A stretch of DNA of 64,000 nucleotides from Lytechinus pictus (lineage: Eukaryota > Echinodermata > Echinoidea > Temnopleuroida > Toxopneustidae). Both the position numbers and the translations under genes were made by a program. Where the stretch lies: positions 32,700,401 to 32,764,400 of the forward strand of contig NC_087249.1 in NCBI RefSeq assembly GCF_037042905.1, given 5' to 3'. Every line of letters starts with the position of its first letter. The first letter of the stretch is position 1. Under the pieces are notes generated by a model. The model ran no database searches. It saw only the letters and a list, made by a program, of their open reading frames with translations, and was not told the DNA's origin. Positions 12,601-21,899 of this stretch are shown here, one piece after another.

Positions 12601-14951
12601 TCAAGAAGACCATATGATTAGTCTAAGTCACGTCAGCAGGGTGACCAGACGTCCCGTATTTCTCCGGATCGTCCCGTATTTTGCTCCTTTGTCCCGGCAT
12701 CCCGAAAAAACCCTTCCCGTGACGCCTATTTGTCCCGTATTTCAGAATATTGAACAGAATATACATATAAAAGTGATGAATTTTCATCAAATAACCAACA
12801 GATGACGAAGCAGAGACAACAATAAAATCGACAACTGTAAACTTTTGTGAGTTCTGCGGTGATTTTCTTGCTAACCCAATACATTGCAAATGAACTGGCC
12901 TCCTGCCTGCCTGGCAGGCTACTAGCTAGGCATGTAGGATCAGAGCAGATTCACAATGGTGCAAACAATCTCACATGATAAACAGTTTTTCCACCAAAAT
13001 AATCACAAAATCGGCGGGAATTTTTTTATAATTTTATCATGTATTCTCAGATTACTGATTTTGAGATGTAATCGGAGGAACAAGTTATTGAGTATTCATA
13101 ACTAGATCTAGTTGTTTCAGCTTTCGTTTTGAGTCTTGTCGTGATCGATGCGACCTTGAAATTGGGATGGGAGAGATGCCTGTGTATGATGCCGCAATGT
13201 TTCATCTAATCTTTAAGTTTGACAATGTTTCACTTTGATATTTTATTCATTTCTAAAACATTTAAATTTTTAAGAAAAACACCAAATATCATTATGATTT
13301 CTGTTTATAGATTGGATTTTTTGTTTGCTTGAAGTTTGAACTGTTTTCCCCTTTCTTTCTTTTCTATCCTTCTTTCTTCATCCTTTTATCCTTCCTGCTT
13401 GCCCTTTTTTTTGCTCCATCTATCTTTATTTCCAGATCCTTTCTCTGTGTTCATCTTTCTTTCTTTCCTTTCTCTTACTTTCCTTCTTTTTAATTTTTTT
13501 AAAAATTTCTTTCCTTAATGTTTTCTTTGCTTCCTTCTCCCTTCCTCTCCTTTTCCTTTTCGTTCTTTCTCTCCTTCCATTATTTTCTTTTTTTCATTCT
13601 CTCCTCCCTTCATAATTCTTTCCTCCCTCTCTTTCATTTTTTATTTTATTTTTTCCTTCTAATTTTCCCCTTATTCTTTCTTTCCCTTCCTTCCTCCCTT
13701 CCTGTGTTTCTTTGTTTTTCTTTCAAAGAATGAAGGAAACATTTTTCTTTCCTTCATTCTTTCTTTCCTCCTCCTTTTTTTTTCACTTTTTTCCTTTCTC
13801 TCCTTTATTTTTTCTTTCACATATTTATTCATCTTCCCTCCTTTTTTCTTTCTTTCTATATTCATTTCAAAGAATGAGGGAAACCTTTCTTCTCTCCTTT
13901 ATTCTCTTTCATCCTTTTATTCTAACTTTCTTTTTATTTTTTCCTTAATTTTTTCTTTCTTTCTTCTCAATTTATCTCTTTTCTTTCTCTCCTTCATTCT
14001 TTCGTTCACCCTCACTTCCAATTCTTTATATTTTTTTCACAAATCCAGAGCTACCAAGTCTCACGCATTGTGCGTGAGACTCATGCATTCAGGGTCCGTC
14101 TCACGATCTCACGCATGGCACCCATTTTTGTCACGCATCGAGACCCGACAGAAAAAGAGAGAAAAAGTAGCAATTATTCGCTAGATTATGCGCACTGGCC
14201 GACCGCCTTCGCACGCCGTCGCGTCTACCCCGGCACGCGATATGAATCGAGAGTGCAGTCAGTGCACAGCTAGTACGTGATACGATGAATGGCGTGCATG
14301 CATCGCATGGTTTTGTAGTATGGATCGATATCATGATGAAGCCCATATCTCACGTGCGCCTTTTCGAAATGTACAAGTGTAAGTACTGGGCGCGCGCGCA
14401 GAGACGCCGAGTCATGAAAATCTCACGCATAACATTTTTTTGAACTTGGCATCTCTGCAAGTCTAACACTGTGACTGTGTAGCCTTCTTTGACTTTGTTG
14501 ATCTTTTTTAAATTTTATTAAGACCTGGCTCGGTCGATTGTCCTGTATTTCATTTTGTGAAATCTGGTCACCCTGCACGTCAGCGAACTCCGGCGCCGGC
14601 AGAGCTCCCAGAGTTAGGGATGGCTACACAAGTCATACAACTGAGACACAACGCCGCAAAAAATGAAAACAAAAAAATCTAGGCCATAGGGCCTACACGT
14701 ATTACTATCAGTATCAGCAAATGCTATACGTGGGACCGAAGATAAGAATAGATTAAGAAACCCCGACTCCCGAGAAAGCATTGAAGCTCCAGTCTCAAGA
14801 TTTTCAAATGATTTGCTAAACTTTATTGATCTAGATGGATTTAAAATCACTTAGAATTCAATGACAATAAATTCGGAATTAGAATACGTGGGAAAATATG
14901 GCATAGATCTAACGTTACCTGTTGTCTGTCTGCTTCTGCCACGTCTGCCAT
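524..14951 (-). CDS. YIPF6: YIPF6 orthologue, 5' part (five coding exons; 3' part outside window)
   Basis: Yip1-domain family protein, a multi-pass membrane protein of the early secretory pathway/Golgi. Coding exons on the minus strand are 14951-14919, 11408-11286, 9941-9863, 6777-6735 and 655-524. All junctions are GT/AG and the phases match (0, 0, 1, 2). The joined frame starts MADVAEADRQQ and gives about 136 residues plus a split codon. Family-typical words appear in order: DEPIRDTLMRDLRAIG (about 46-61), ALYPKQSKALLRDWDLWGP (about 66-84) and QFAEVFALISFGAVVVALNS (about 108-127). Two hydrophobic stretches (about 83-95 and 110-127) would be the first two membrane spans of the usual five. 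The human protein is about 236 aa, so roughly the C-terminal 40% lies left of position 1. No single open frame shows this gene, because the exons are tiny and interrupted by transposons. The assignment rests on remembered similarity to vertebrate YIPF6 and on frame-consistent splicing. Confidence 0.9.
1078..4060. mobile_element. Approx. 3-kb foldback element (inverted ends 1078-1114 / 4024-4060)
   Basis: The outer 37 bp of each end are inverted copies sharing CATATGTGAC and then ACCGAAATGAGAGACAAGTC, with only a few mismatches. Subterminal sequence around 1290-1400 and 3720-3790 (GCTAGGG, ATTGGYYAATC words) is also inverted. No transposase is visible. The interior contains a CT-rich tract (1766-2060) and a diverged G-rich hAT-like piece (about 2130-2560). 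It sits in YIPF6 intron 4. The class is unknown. Confidence 0.55.
2130..2565. mobile_element. Diverged hAT-like G-rich fragment
   Basis: It begins CAGGGGTGGATTCAG and ends in a C/G-rich CCCCCTGGATCC stretch, with GAGCGCAAAGCGCGAGCT inside (about 2321). These features are shared with the target-duplication-supported hAT-like elements of this window. No 8-bp duplication was found here, so the limits are approximate. Confidence 0.35.
4524..5015. mobile_element. TTAA foldback element, right end lost
   Basis: TTAA (4520-4523) is followed by AGGTCAAGTTCACCCC. The interior is palindromic, with words shared with the copies at 8977, 42623 and 63940 (TTGATTTGAATAAATAGAG, TGATGAAATTTTCAGC). The right terminus expected to end ...CCT-TTAA is missing. 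Confidence 0.7.
5016..6734. other. YIPF6 intron 4 remainder
   Basis: No exon, RNA gene or complete transposon was recognised in this stretch. It is AT-rich single-copy-looking sequence with an A-run near 6125. Short open frames at 5631-5863 on both strands have no splice or family support. Confidence 0.5.
6735..6777 (-). CDS. YIPF6: YIPF6 coding exon 4 (43-nt microexon)
   Basis: The exon has 43 nt. It enters in phase 1 after TATATAG and ends GGAAG|GTAAGG in phase 2. With the T from exon 3 it reads WDLWGPLVMCTLLG plus a split Ser. DWDLWGPL is diagnostic of YIPF6. Confidence 0.88.
7632..8595 (+). mobile_element. Deleted Tc1/mariner-type DNA transposon
   Basis: Terminal inverted repeats of about 38 bp (left AACCCCTCAAAAAAAGTAAC; right its inverse, ending GGGGTT) are flanked by TA duplications at 7630-7631 and 8596-8597. 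Length is 964 bp. It keeps a transposase N-terminal helix-turn-helix but not the DDE catalytic domain. It lies in YIPF6 intron 3. Confidence 0.82.
8089..8235 (+). pseudogene. Tc1-like transposase N-terminal remnant
   Basis: The frame starts MPRLSNLLRAQAIGQLQAG and continues VSQNDVAIRFGVSKSTISRL, a typical Tc1/Tc3-type helix-turn-helix (GVSQNDVA..FGVSKSTI). It then ends after about 48 residues in an unrelated tail. Full transposases are about 340 aa with a DDE domain, all absent here. It is most likely an internally deleted, non-autonomous copy. Any residual DNA-binding peptide is speculative. Confidence 0.75.
8977..9580. mobile_element. TTAA foldback element, complete (604 bp)
   Basis: It is flanked by TTAA at 8973-8976 and 9581-9584. 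The left end AGGGCAAGTCCACCCCAG and right end TGGGGTGGACTTGTCCT are inverted. Almost the whole element is a palindrome around position 9280. No coding capacity. The TTAA duplication suggests piggyBac- or Kolobok-type mobilisation. Confidence 0.82.
9863..9941 (-). CDS. YIPF6: YIPF6 coding exon 3
   Basis: The exon has 79 nt. It follows a TTATCAG acceptor, ends GATT|GTAAGT in phase 1, and encodes MRDLRAIGVKFGHALYPKQ then SKALLRD. This is the most conserved YIPF6 segment before the first membrane span. Confidence 0.92.
10037..10451. mobile_element. 415-bp MITE with about 38-bp inverted ends
   Basis: The left end GGCGACCGCACACCTTACGA and the right end TCGTAAGGTGTGCGGTGGCC are inverted for about 38 bp (through GGTCTGCGACCCGATTT). 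The interior is AT-rich and non-coding. The flanks are TTAA and TTTA, so the target duplication is unclear. It lies in YIPF6 intron 2. Confidence 0.75.
11286..11408 (-). CDS. YIPF6: YIPF6 coding exon 2
   Basis: The exon has 123 nt in phase 0 at both ends. It follows a TTTTTAG acceptor and ends in TTG|GTGAGC. It encodes 41 residues from FEAKFTELELQHPVDG to LDEPIRDTL, the acidic cytosolic N-terminal region of YIPF6 (human counterpart: IPVEGEITIP...LNESVRNTI). Confidence 0.88.
13336..14045 (+). repeat. About 700-bp polypyrimidine (C/T) tract
   Basis: The plus strand is almost purely CTTT/CCTT words with few purines. The long open frames here are low-complexity artefacts. It could form a triplex or act as a barrier to replication. 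That is inference only. Confidence 0.85.
14046..14457. mobile_element. Nested MITE with CAGAGNTNCCAAG ends
   Basis: The left end CAGAGCTACCAAGTCTCACGC and the right end CTTGGCATCTCTG are inverted (13 bp, two mismatches). The word CTCACGCAT recurs near both ends and inside. It sits within the larger hAT-like element. A convincing target duplication was not found. Confidence 0.6.
14919..14951 (-). CDS. YIPF6: YIPF6 coding exon 1
   Basis: The exon has 33 nt, from an ATG to a CAG|GTAACG donor, phase 0, and encodes MADVAEADRQQ. The start context is TCAAAATGG, with G at +4. The flank upstream (15,000 side) has no TATA box and is moderately GC-rich, as expected for a housekeeping gene. An additional non-coding 5' exon cannot be excluded. 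Confidence 0.8.
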
Positions 14952-16390
14952 TTTGACACAGCTCGCGGATCCAGAATTTCGTAGGAGACCTAGCGCAGCT
15001 CGGGCCCAATTAAATTTGACCTGATTTTGGCGCCCCTGTGTACTTTTCGAAAAATTGCGCCCCTCCCTTCCCGCCAGGCAAACATAAGTGCCTTAAATGC
15101 ATGTTGAATTATCTTATTACATAATCACATTAAAAATTGTCAATTGTAGACCACCATTTTTACTGTTGTGTTCATGAAGAAAAAAATCCACGAATATATG
15201 TAATATCAATTTTTTTATTGTATGTTTTCTGCATTTGGGGTTTCAATTTAAATAACTTTCTCACCAGAGTAGGCCCTACTCGAATGTTGTATGAGAGGGA
15301 GCTGTAATTTCTTTAGTTGTTGATTTATAATAGCCTTCATTGATAACCTCTTGTCTTGGGAATCATGATGCAACCTGAAGGCAATCGACTTTAGTCTCCT
15401 CATCAGTGGCGATCGCAGCTGGGATTTAATTCTATTCAATTAAATCTGTTTTCTTTCATTTATAACAGAAACAAACGGAGGGGGGGGGGCTGTTGCTTGT
15501 AGTGAACTTTTGTAGAGAGTATCAAGAAAAAAATGGCGGGGGGGGGGGGCCGGGGTACAGACCGAAAGTTAAAGACAATCTGATATTTTATTCTTAAAAA
15601 CACATTGAGGTATCTCACAAGGCCTAAATAAATAATGCGAACACGAAGCGCGAACTGTTTCATGTATTTCAACCGGAAAGCCTAATTAGTTTTTATGATG
15701 AACACGATGCATATCTGATTTTTAAATGAAACGAATGCAAGCTGAAAACTTTTATGATAATGAAATGAAAAGGAAAATTTTCAGCTCGCGTTTCTCGTTC
15801 GCATAAAAACTGTCAATAGGGCCTATGGGATGCGTATATAACTAAACAATTTGATGCCAGAACGAGAAACACGAGCTGAAAATTTGTTATTTATGATATA
15901 ACCTGACAACTGGAAACTTTATATTTTAAAAATAAACAAATAGCTGTGTATCTCGCGAATCATACGAGCTAAAAGCAAGAGCTTGAATATTTTTCAATTT
16001 CCTATCTCAAAATTTGACATGTTAAGCATGTTAAGCTTAAATTTCTTTTTTATAATGGTCTTTATTATTTTAATGATGACTTATTTTTATTTTCTTTAGT
16101 AGGCGCGGGTGTGAAATCATCGACTTGATGAAAATAAATATCCTTCAATTTTCTGCAAAAATGACATTTCATTGATTTTTTACCATATAAATGTAAGAAA
16201 GCTGCTCGCATGTGACGTCACTGTAAATCAAATAATCAAATTTCTAATAACTTTTTTGTATATCATCGAATTCGACCGACAAGCCACCTAGACCCGGGTA
16301 CGATTATCTGTCTATTGAAGGGGTGGGATCGGTTCTAAGGGCTTGGCTCGTCCCTTCTTTTATCTATTTATTTTTTCATTTAATCAACAA
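14952..16390. other. 5' flank of YIPF6 and repeat-derived spacer
   Basis: The first about 100 bp are the presumed YIPF6 promoter/5' UTR on the minus strand, without a TATA box. The rest holds G-runs at about 15478-15490 and 15538-15550, and ACACGAAGCGCGAACTG at about 15642, a motif typical of the hAT-like repeats here. No gene was recognised. Confidence 0.45.
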
Positions 16391-17685
16391 CCCAGAAGGA
16401 AAAACCAGTAAGACCAGTATTTTTTTTTACTGGTTTCCAGTAGATTTTTACTGGTTTCCAGTAAATTTCTACTGGGCCAGTTGATTTTTAACTGGACCAG
16501 TAAAAATCAACTGGAGACCAGTTCCAACAACTGCATTCCAGTTGAAGCAATTAGTAATACCAGTTAAATTGTTTTTCATCAAACTGATGCTACTGGTCCA
16601 ATAAATGGTTTCCAGTAGATTTTACTGGTTTCCAGTATATGTTTACTGGACCAGTTGATTTTTAACTGGACCAGTAAAAATCAACTGGAGACCAGTTCAA
16701 ACAAAGTAGTAATACCAGTTAAATTGTTTTTCATCAAACTGGTGTTGTACTGGTCCGATCATATATGACGAATTATGGAAAATGAATCTTGCAATTCAGA
16801 GAAAGTTATTACCGTTATCATTTATCATTGTTATCATCATTCTTTGTATAATTAATATAATTATTATGATTATTATGATTATTATGATCATTGTTGTTAT
16901 CGTTCTTATTACTGTTATCATTGTTATTGATTTTGTAATTATTATTATTAATATTATCATAATTATCAAGTATGAACATTATCATTAAAATAATTATTTC
17001 CTTTTTTTAAATGATTAAGATAAATCAAGATATATTCCTCTGATAGAGTCAACTGGTCTAAAGTAATTCATTGTTTGAAATTGAACTGGTCAAGACCAGT
17101 AATACCAGTAATTCTGATGATGCTGATCACGTGGTTTACCTCATTTGCATATTTCCTGTTTTTAAAAGAAAAATCAGGATTTAGAATGGAATATCCTTGC
17201 AATGGCACTCATTGTTGTTTAAAATCTTTCTAAATAAGTGTGTGAACTAATTCACAATGAAAATGTGTAATTTCATACATCACATTTAAAATAACAGCAG
17301 AAAGATTAATTTACTAACCATTTTTTCCATCACATTTCACTGACCATGGTATATAACAAACCAAATGCATATAATAAATTGATCCAGTAAGACCAGTACG
17401 AGGACCAGTTCGACCAGTTCGAGGACCAGTAAAAAAATACCAGTAAAGACCAGCTGAAATTGGATACCAGTATGAAGACCAATGAGACCAATAACAGCCA
17501 CCAGAAACAAGACCAGTATAAACTTCCAGTAGTTCAAGACCAGTTAATTTTTAACTGGACCAGTAAAATTTTAACTGGACCAGTATGACCAGTTAAACCA
17601 GTAAACCGATGTTCCAATTTCCAGAGTTACCAGTTAAAATTATTCTGGTCTAACTGGTCCAGTGGAACTGGTTTTTCCTTCTGGG
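16391..17685. mobile_element. 1.3-kb foldback built from ACTGG/CCAGT repeats
   Basis: The inverted ends are CCCAGAAGGAAAAACCAGT and ACTGGTTTTTCCTTCTGGG (19 bp, perfect). Both flanks of the interior are dense arrays of ACTGG/CCAGT in alternating orientation, with a 16.62-kb block repeating the 16.44-kb block. The centre is an ATT-rich microsatellite (about 16840-16990). No coding capacity and no clear target duplication. The class is unknown. Confidence 0.8.
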
Positions 17686-18247
17686 AAGTAAAGCTCATTT
17701 TGTATTATATGGGGAAAAGTTCGAAATAAGAATAGTCATGATCTTGGGCGAGCCAAAAGAAGAAGGGAGCCAAACATTATAACTTTTTATAATTCAAAAT
17801 TGATATTAGACATCACCACCAATTCTTGGTCATGACATGTGAAGGGCTATATAATAGCATCAGAATATGAAACTATACGGGGATTTTTTTTCTAAACGGC
17901 ATGATTATTGTTCTAGGAAAATCAACAAAGTTGGTTTATAATTTAAGTAAGTATAGTATATCCCATCGATAATTTCTTTTTTATTGTCAGAGTAATTGGA
18001 ATTTAAAGGGTTTAGTTTCGGGATGTCCGGAGTGGAAGTATCATGACCAGTGGCATGCTTCATGACTACCAGCAAATCACCAACAAATTAAAACCATTAT
18101 ACTCGAATTATATCCCCTAATCCGTCAATCAGGCTTCCATTGTATATGTTGTCCAAGAATACAAGACAACGCAACCTGACTTTATATTTGTCCCTTCCAA
18201 TTGACTTGGTTACATTAATTGGACGCTACTTTGAGAGTGTCCGAACA

Positions 18248-18448
18248 ATGATGCACTTGTCACATATCTTGCTCTGTCTACTTTTTATGTATAAGTGTTG
18301 GAGTCCTGTCGAAGCCGATGATGATAAAGATGGCGGGATCGATCAAAGAGATAGATGTAGTAACCATGACCATGACGACGATGACGACAGTGATGGAAGG
18401 CATGCATGGGGCGACGACGCAGACACGAAATGTAAAAGCAGTGAGTAA
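18248..18448 (+). CDS. Candidate short secreted Asp/His-rich protein or first exon
   Basis: The frame from the ATG at 18248 gives MMHLSHILLCLLFMYKCWS, a good signal-peptide-like start. It is followed by an acidic tail with [18 protein letters not shown] and two cysteines, and the frame stops at 18448. A donor-like GCA|GTGAGT lies at 18440/18441, so this may be exon 1 of a spliced gene in phase 1. No second exon or family match was recognised. Signal peptide plus low-complexity tract resembles the first exons of the two sulfatases, but no sulfatase sequence follows nearby. It may be spurious. Confidence 0.25.
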   Translation: MMHLSHILLCLLFMYKCWSPVEADDDKDGGIDQRDRCSNHDHDDDDDSDGRHAWGDDADTKCKSSE

Positions 18449-18655
18449 TTTCATTGGATAGGCCTGTACCATCATAATATACGCTGCTTGTATTATATTC
18501 ATTAGATGATTTGTCACCAATTCAACATTATTTTGTAGTCCAGGATAAAACATTAAAAAAGGGATTTATTGTAGCACTGTGTGGTTTTTAATATATTCAT
18601 AATGTTTATTGTGACTCTTTCAGTAATTTTCTTTCGGAATCATTGACCCCTCGGA

Positions 18656-20132
18656 CAACCGCGTAGCCAGGATTTCATTTTGGAGGGGGCGGTAAATACA
18701 CGCGAAGCGTGCCAACGCTTACAGAGCGCGCGAAGCGCGCTCCCTAGGGGGTGGGTGCAGGGAGGGGGAGTTTCCCCCTCCCGCGCGAAGCGCGAAGCTT
18801 TTGGTGTTTCATAAATTAAAATGAAAAGGAGTCGTCTCTCTTGTCTCTAGTATCTATATCAGCTCCAATTCAGTTGACTATATTGTGACTTTGAACCTGG
18901 TTTTCATGAACCTTGTTTTCAAAAAAGATTGTGAACGCACAAAAAAGGAATACAATGGAGGAAATTAAAATGATAATAACCCCGCGCGAAGTGCGGAAGC
19001 TAAAGCGTTTTATCAATTTTTTGCCATGAAAAGGGTCCCGAGAAAAGGATATTCTCAAACATATATTGAATACTTCCCTTGGAAAGATCAGATTTGATTA
19101 CAAACAATTTAGCGACAGTGCATATCTTTAACTCGCAAAACAGAGGAGAAGAAGTGTATATGCCAGGAGGAAGATATTCCTCCCCGCGCAGAGCAACGAA
19201 ACTCTGAAATTTCAAAGGGAGGATGTTTCATCAAAATAATGCAGATATCTCCAATACCCCATCGGCTCTAATTCAATTAATTTTCTAAGATTATTGAACT
19301 TCATTAAAAGGAAAATAGTGCGCAAAAAGTTGAAACTTCTGTGATTTATTGAAATTATATAAAAAGGATGCCTAATTTCTTTGACTTATCCTGAAGCGCT
19401 TCATTTTGAATTATAAAGAAACTTAAGAGTCATTCAAAATTTCAAACTGAGGGCGAAAAACAGGACAGGAGATGAATGTACAGGGAAATGACATGAAGTT
19501 GAATAGAATTTGAAAAAAAATATTGTACTTTTTTATTTAATACCCTTATACGATACGAATTTTATACCTTCCTCTTTTTGGATTAGGAACCTGTTTGCCC
19601 CAAAAATTATGGTTGGTTAGTAATGAGCTGAAAAGCGGGAGAAGTTGACTTTATGGAGGTGACGGCAGAAATTGATATAAAGATTTTACCCGCCCGGAGC
19701 CGACCCGACCAGAAGTTGCGCGATCAATTAAAAAAAAAGATAACTTCATATACTTCGGCCTAACCTTACTCTAATTCCATGCCCTAATGTATACATTTGA
19801 ACTTTAACTGGCAATAAACACATATAGCTGAGGTAGAAAAACAGGGTTAGAGAAAGGGTGGGGGAAACAATGGAGATCTTCAATATTTTCATTTAACCGC
19901 GCGCAGCGCGGAAGCTAAATTCATAATCATAAATTTAGAGCAAGAGTGAAGGAGTTTCTCTTTTGAGAAAAAAAAAGAATAAAAAGAAAAAAAAAACACA
20001 AAGCTACCTTTCTTCCCTTTCTTCCCTTCCCTTTTCCTTTTCTCCTCTCTTTTTTCCCTTCTTTTTTTTTTCTTTTTGGGGACGTTTTGGGGGGGGCGAC
20101 CGCCCCCACCGCCCCCCCTGGCTACGCGCCTG
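18656..20132. mobile_element. hAT-like non-autonomous element (1,477 bp)
   Basis: The ends CAACCGCGTAGCCAGG and CCTGGCTACGCGCCTG are inverted and flanked by a perfect 8-bp duplication CCCTCGGA (18648-18655, 20133-20140). The G-rich left and C-rich right subterminal tracts and the interior CGCGAAGCGCG words match the other hAT-like elements of the window. No transposase. Confidence 0.9.
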
Positions 20133-20140
20133 CCCTCGGA

Positions 20141-21838
20141 ATAAAGATTCAAATCGAATTTTGTAAGTTGATTTTGTAATCCAAATAAGATTGAGTGGAA
20201 AATGAGGGAGGATGCAAATTCACTGTCAGGTACAGCAGTCATTTATATCACTCATGAAAAAGGAACATTTAAGAACATTTATGGCACAGCAAAAAATTAA
20301 TAAATAAAAAAGACCCCAATAAAATCGAGCCAATTCTACGAAATACAATATCACCTTTTTGATAACTTATCATGATCTCAAAGCTTATCTTTAACTTTGA
20401 AAAATTGCCCCGAAATCCTACCGTCCAAGTTTATTACTAAAATATTAAAGTGTATCCCATAAAACATATATGATACGGAGATTATGAAATAGAGGTGTAT
20501 TTTGCAGGATGAATATTGCAATTTTACATTAAATTTAATCGGATCGGGCACCCGATCAATGTAATAAAAATAAAACATTATTTTGGGTATATTTTAAATT
20601 TTCATTTCATTTCATTCATTTCTTTACATTTTCAACATACACAGTTTAAAAATTATCACAAAGAATGTAGTTGTTATAAACAAAAAATACATAAGTTTCA
20701 TAAAAAGCAACACCTTTAATCTCAAAGTAATTTCATGACTTACATTTGAAGAGGAATGCTCACAAGCAAAGCATGTACTTTTGCATTCCATGTTTACTTT
20801 GCTCATGGAATGCTTTGCTCTAGGGTCATGATGAAGAGCTTACATTTTTTGAGGAAGCAGAACCAACATGGTTCATACGTAATAAATTCTGAAAGTGTTA
20901 GTTAGCTAAAGAAAAAAGCGAGCAAAAGTGTTGTTTTTCCCAACATAATGATAATAATTGCGTTTAGTTCAGGACATCCAGAAATAGTATATACTGTATA
21001 TCAATAAAATGCTCGAAATGTAATACAAAGCCGTCCCAAAAGAAAGATAAAACTTTGATTTTTTTCATCCATTGTCTGTGGACTTCACCAACGAGCGGCC
21101 TTTCGAAGTGATATCGACGTAAATCTTTGTTTTGACAAATACTGATGGCCATGAATTGTGTTTGGTGTACGATAGTAGGTGGCGTATGCCAGACTGGCAC
21201 CCGGGGTAAACCTCAAAAATCGTGCGAAGGAGCAAAGCGAACGAGCTAGAAAAATATATATTTTACGCCATCAAATTAAGCTCAATGTCTGGAGCATTCA
21301 TCTTGTTTATCATAAGGATTCATTATTCAATCATTTTCCCTGTATCTTTTGCGTTTTCAGCGCCACCTCGAATTGCTGCCCTAAGACACGTCAGTGGTTA
21401 CAATTTTTTTAAATAATGTTTAATCTTTACAATGCTGCGAACTTATGAAAACGGATTTTCAGAAATATTAAAAGGGCACGAAACTAAGCGATTCTGAAAA
21501 GAATCAAGCTATAGGGAGCAAAGCGACCGAGTTACCAAAAAAATCTTCAAAGCCCAAAAGGACAGTTTTGATACACATTAACCTTTGAATTAGGGGGGGA
21601 GGATGTTGTAATATTTTCTTTATAATATCCCCTTTTCTCACTCTCTTATGTTTTTTGTGGCCCTCAAACTATCTTCAGAGGTATTCGCCCCTCTGCCCCC
21701 TATAGATACAACACCGACTTTAGAATTTGTCACCTAAGTGACATCAGCCACTTTTTTTTTATAAATGATGATTTTACAAGTACTGCATTGTTAAAGAGGT
21801 ATCTAATTATAACGATTATTAGAACGATATCTAATTAT
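20141..21838. other. Intergenic, nothing definite
   Basis: AT-rich sequence without a supported gene. Words such as GGAGCAAAGCGAACGAGCT (about 21230) and GGAGCAAAGCGACCGAG (about 21517) suggest an old G-rich repeat of the same kind as elsewhere in the window. Limits cannot be drawn. Confidence 0.4.

Positions 21839-21898
<60 letters not shown>
21839..21898. repeat. Compound microsatellite (TACA)n(CA)n(TA)n
   Basis: TACA, then CA, then TA repeats run uninterrupted and abut the 3' end of a minus-strand SINE copy. Confidence 0.9.

Positions 21899-21899
<1 letters not shown>

Larger units (their letters stand above)
12637..14575. mobile_element. hAT-like non-autonomous element (1,939 bp)
   Basis: The ends CAGGGTGACCAG and CTGGTCACCCTG are inverted and flanked by a perfect 8-bp duplication CACGTCAG (12629-12636, 14576-14583). 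CAGGGTGACCAG with 8-bp target duplications is the classic hAT pattern. The interior has no transposase. It consists of a roughly 700-bp pyrimidine-only tract (13336-14045) and a second, apparently nested, element. It lies in YIPF6 intron 1. Confidence 0.92.

Noticed and set aside
13336..13948. Phe/Ser-rich hydrophobic proteins
   Set aside because: Translations of a C/T-only tract within a transposable element.
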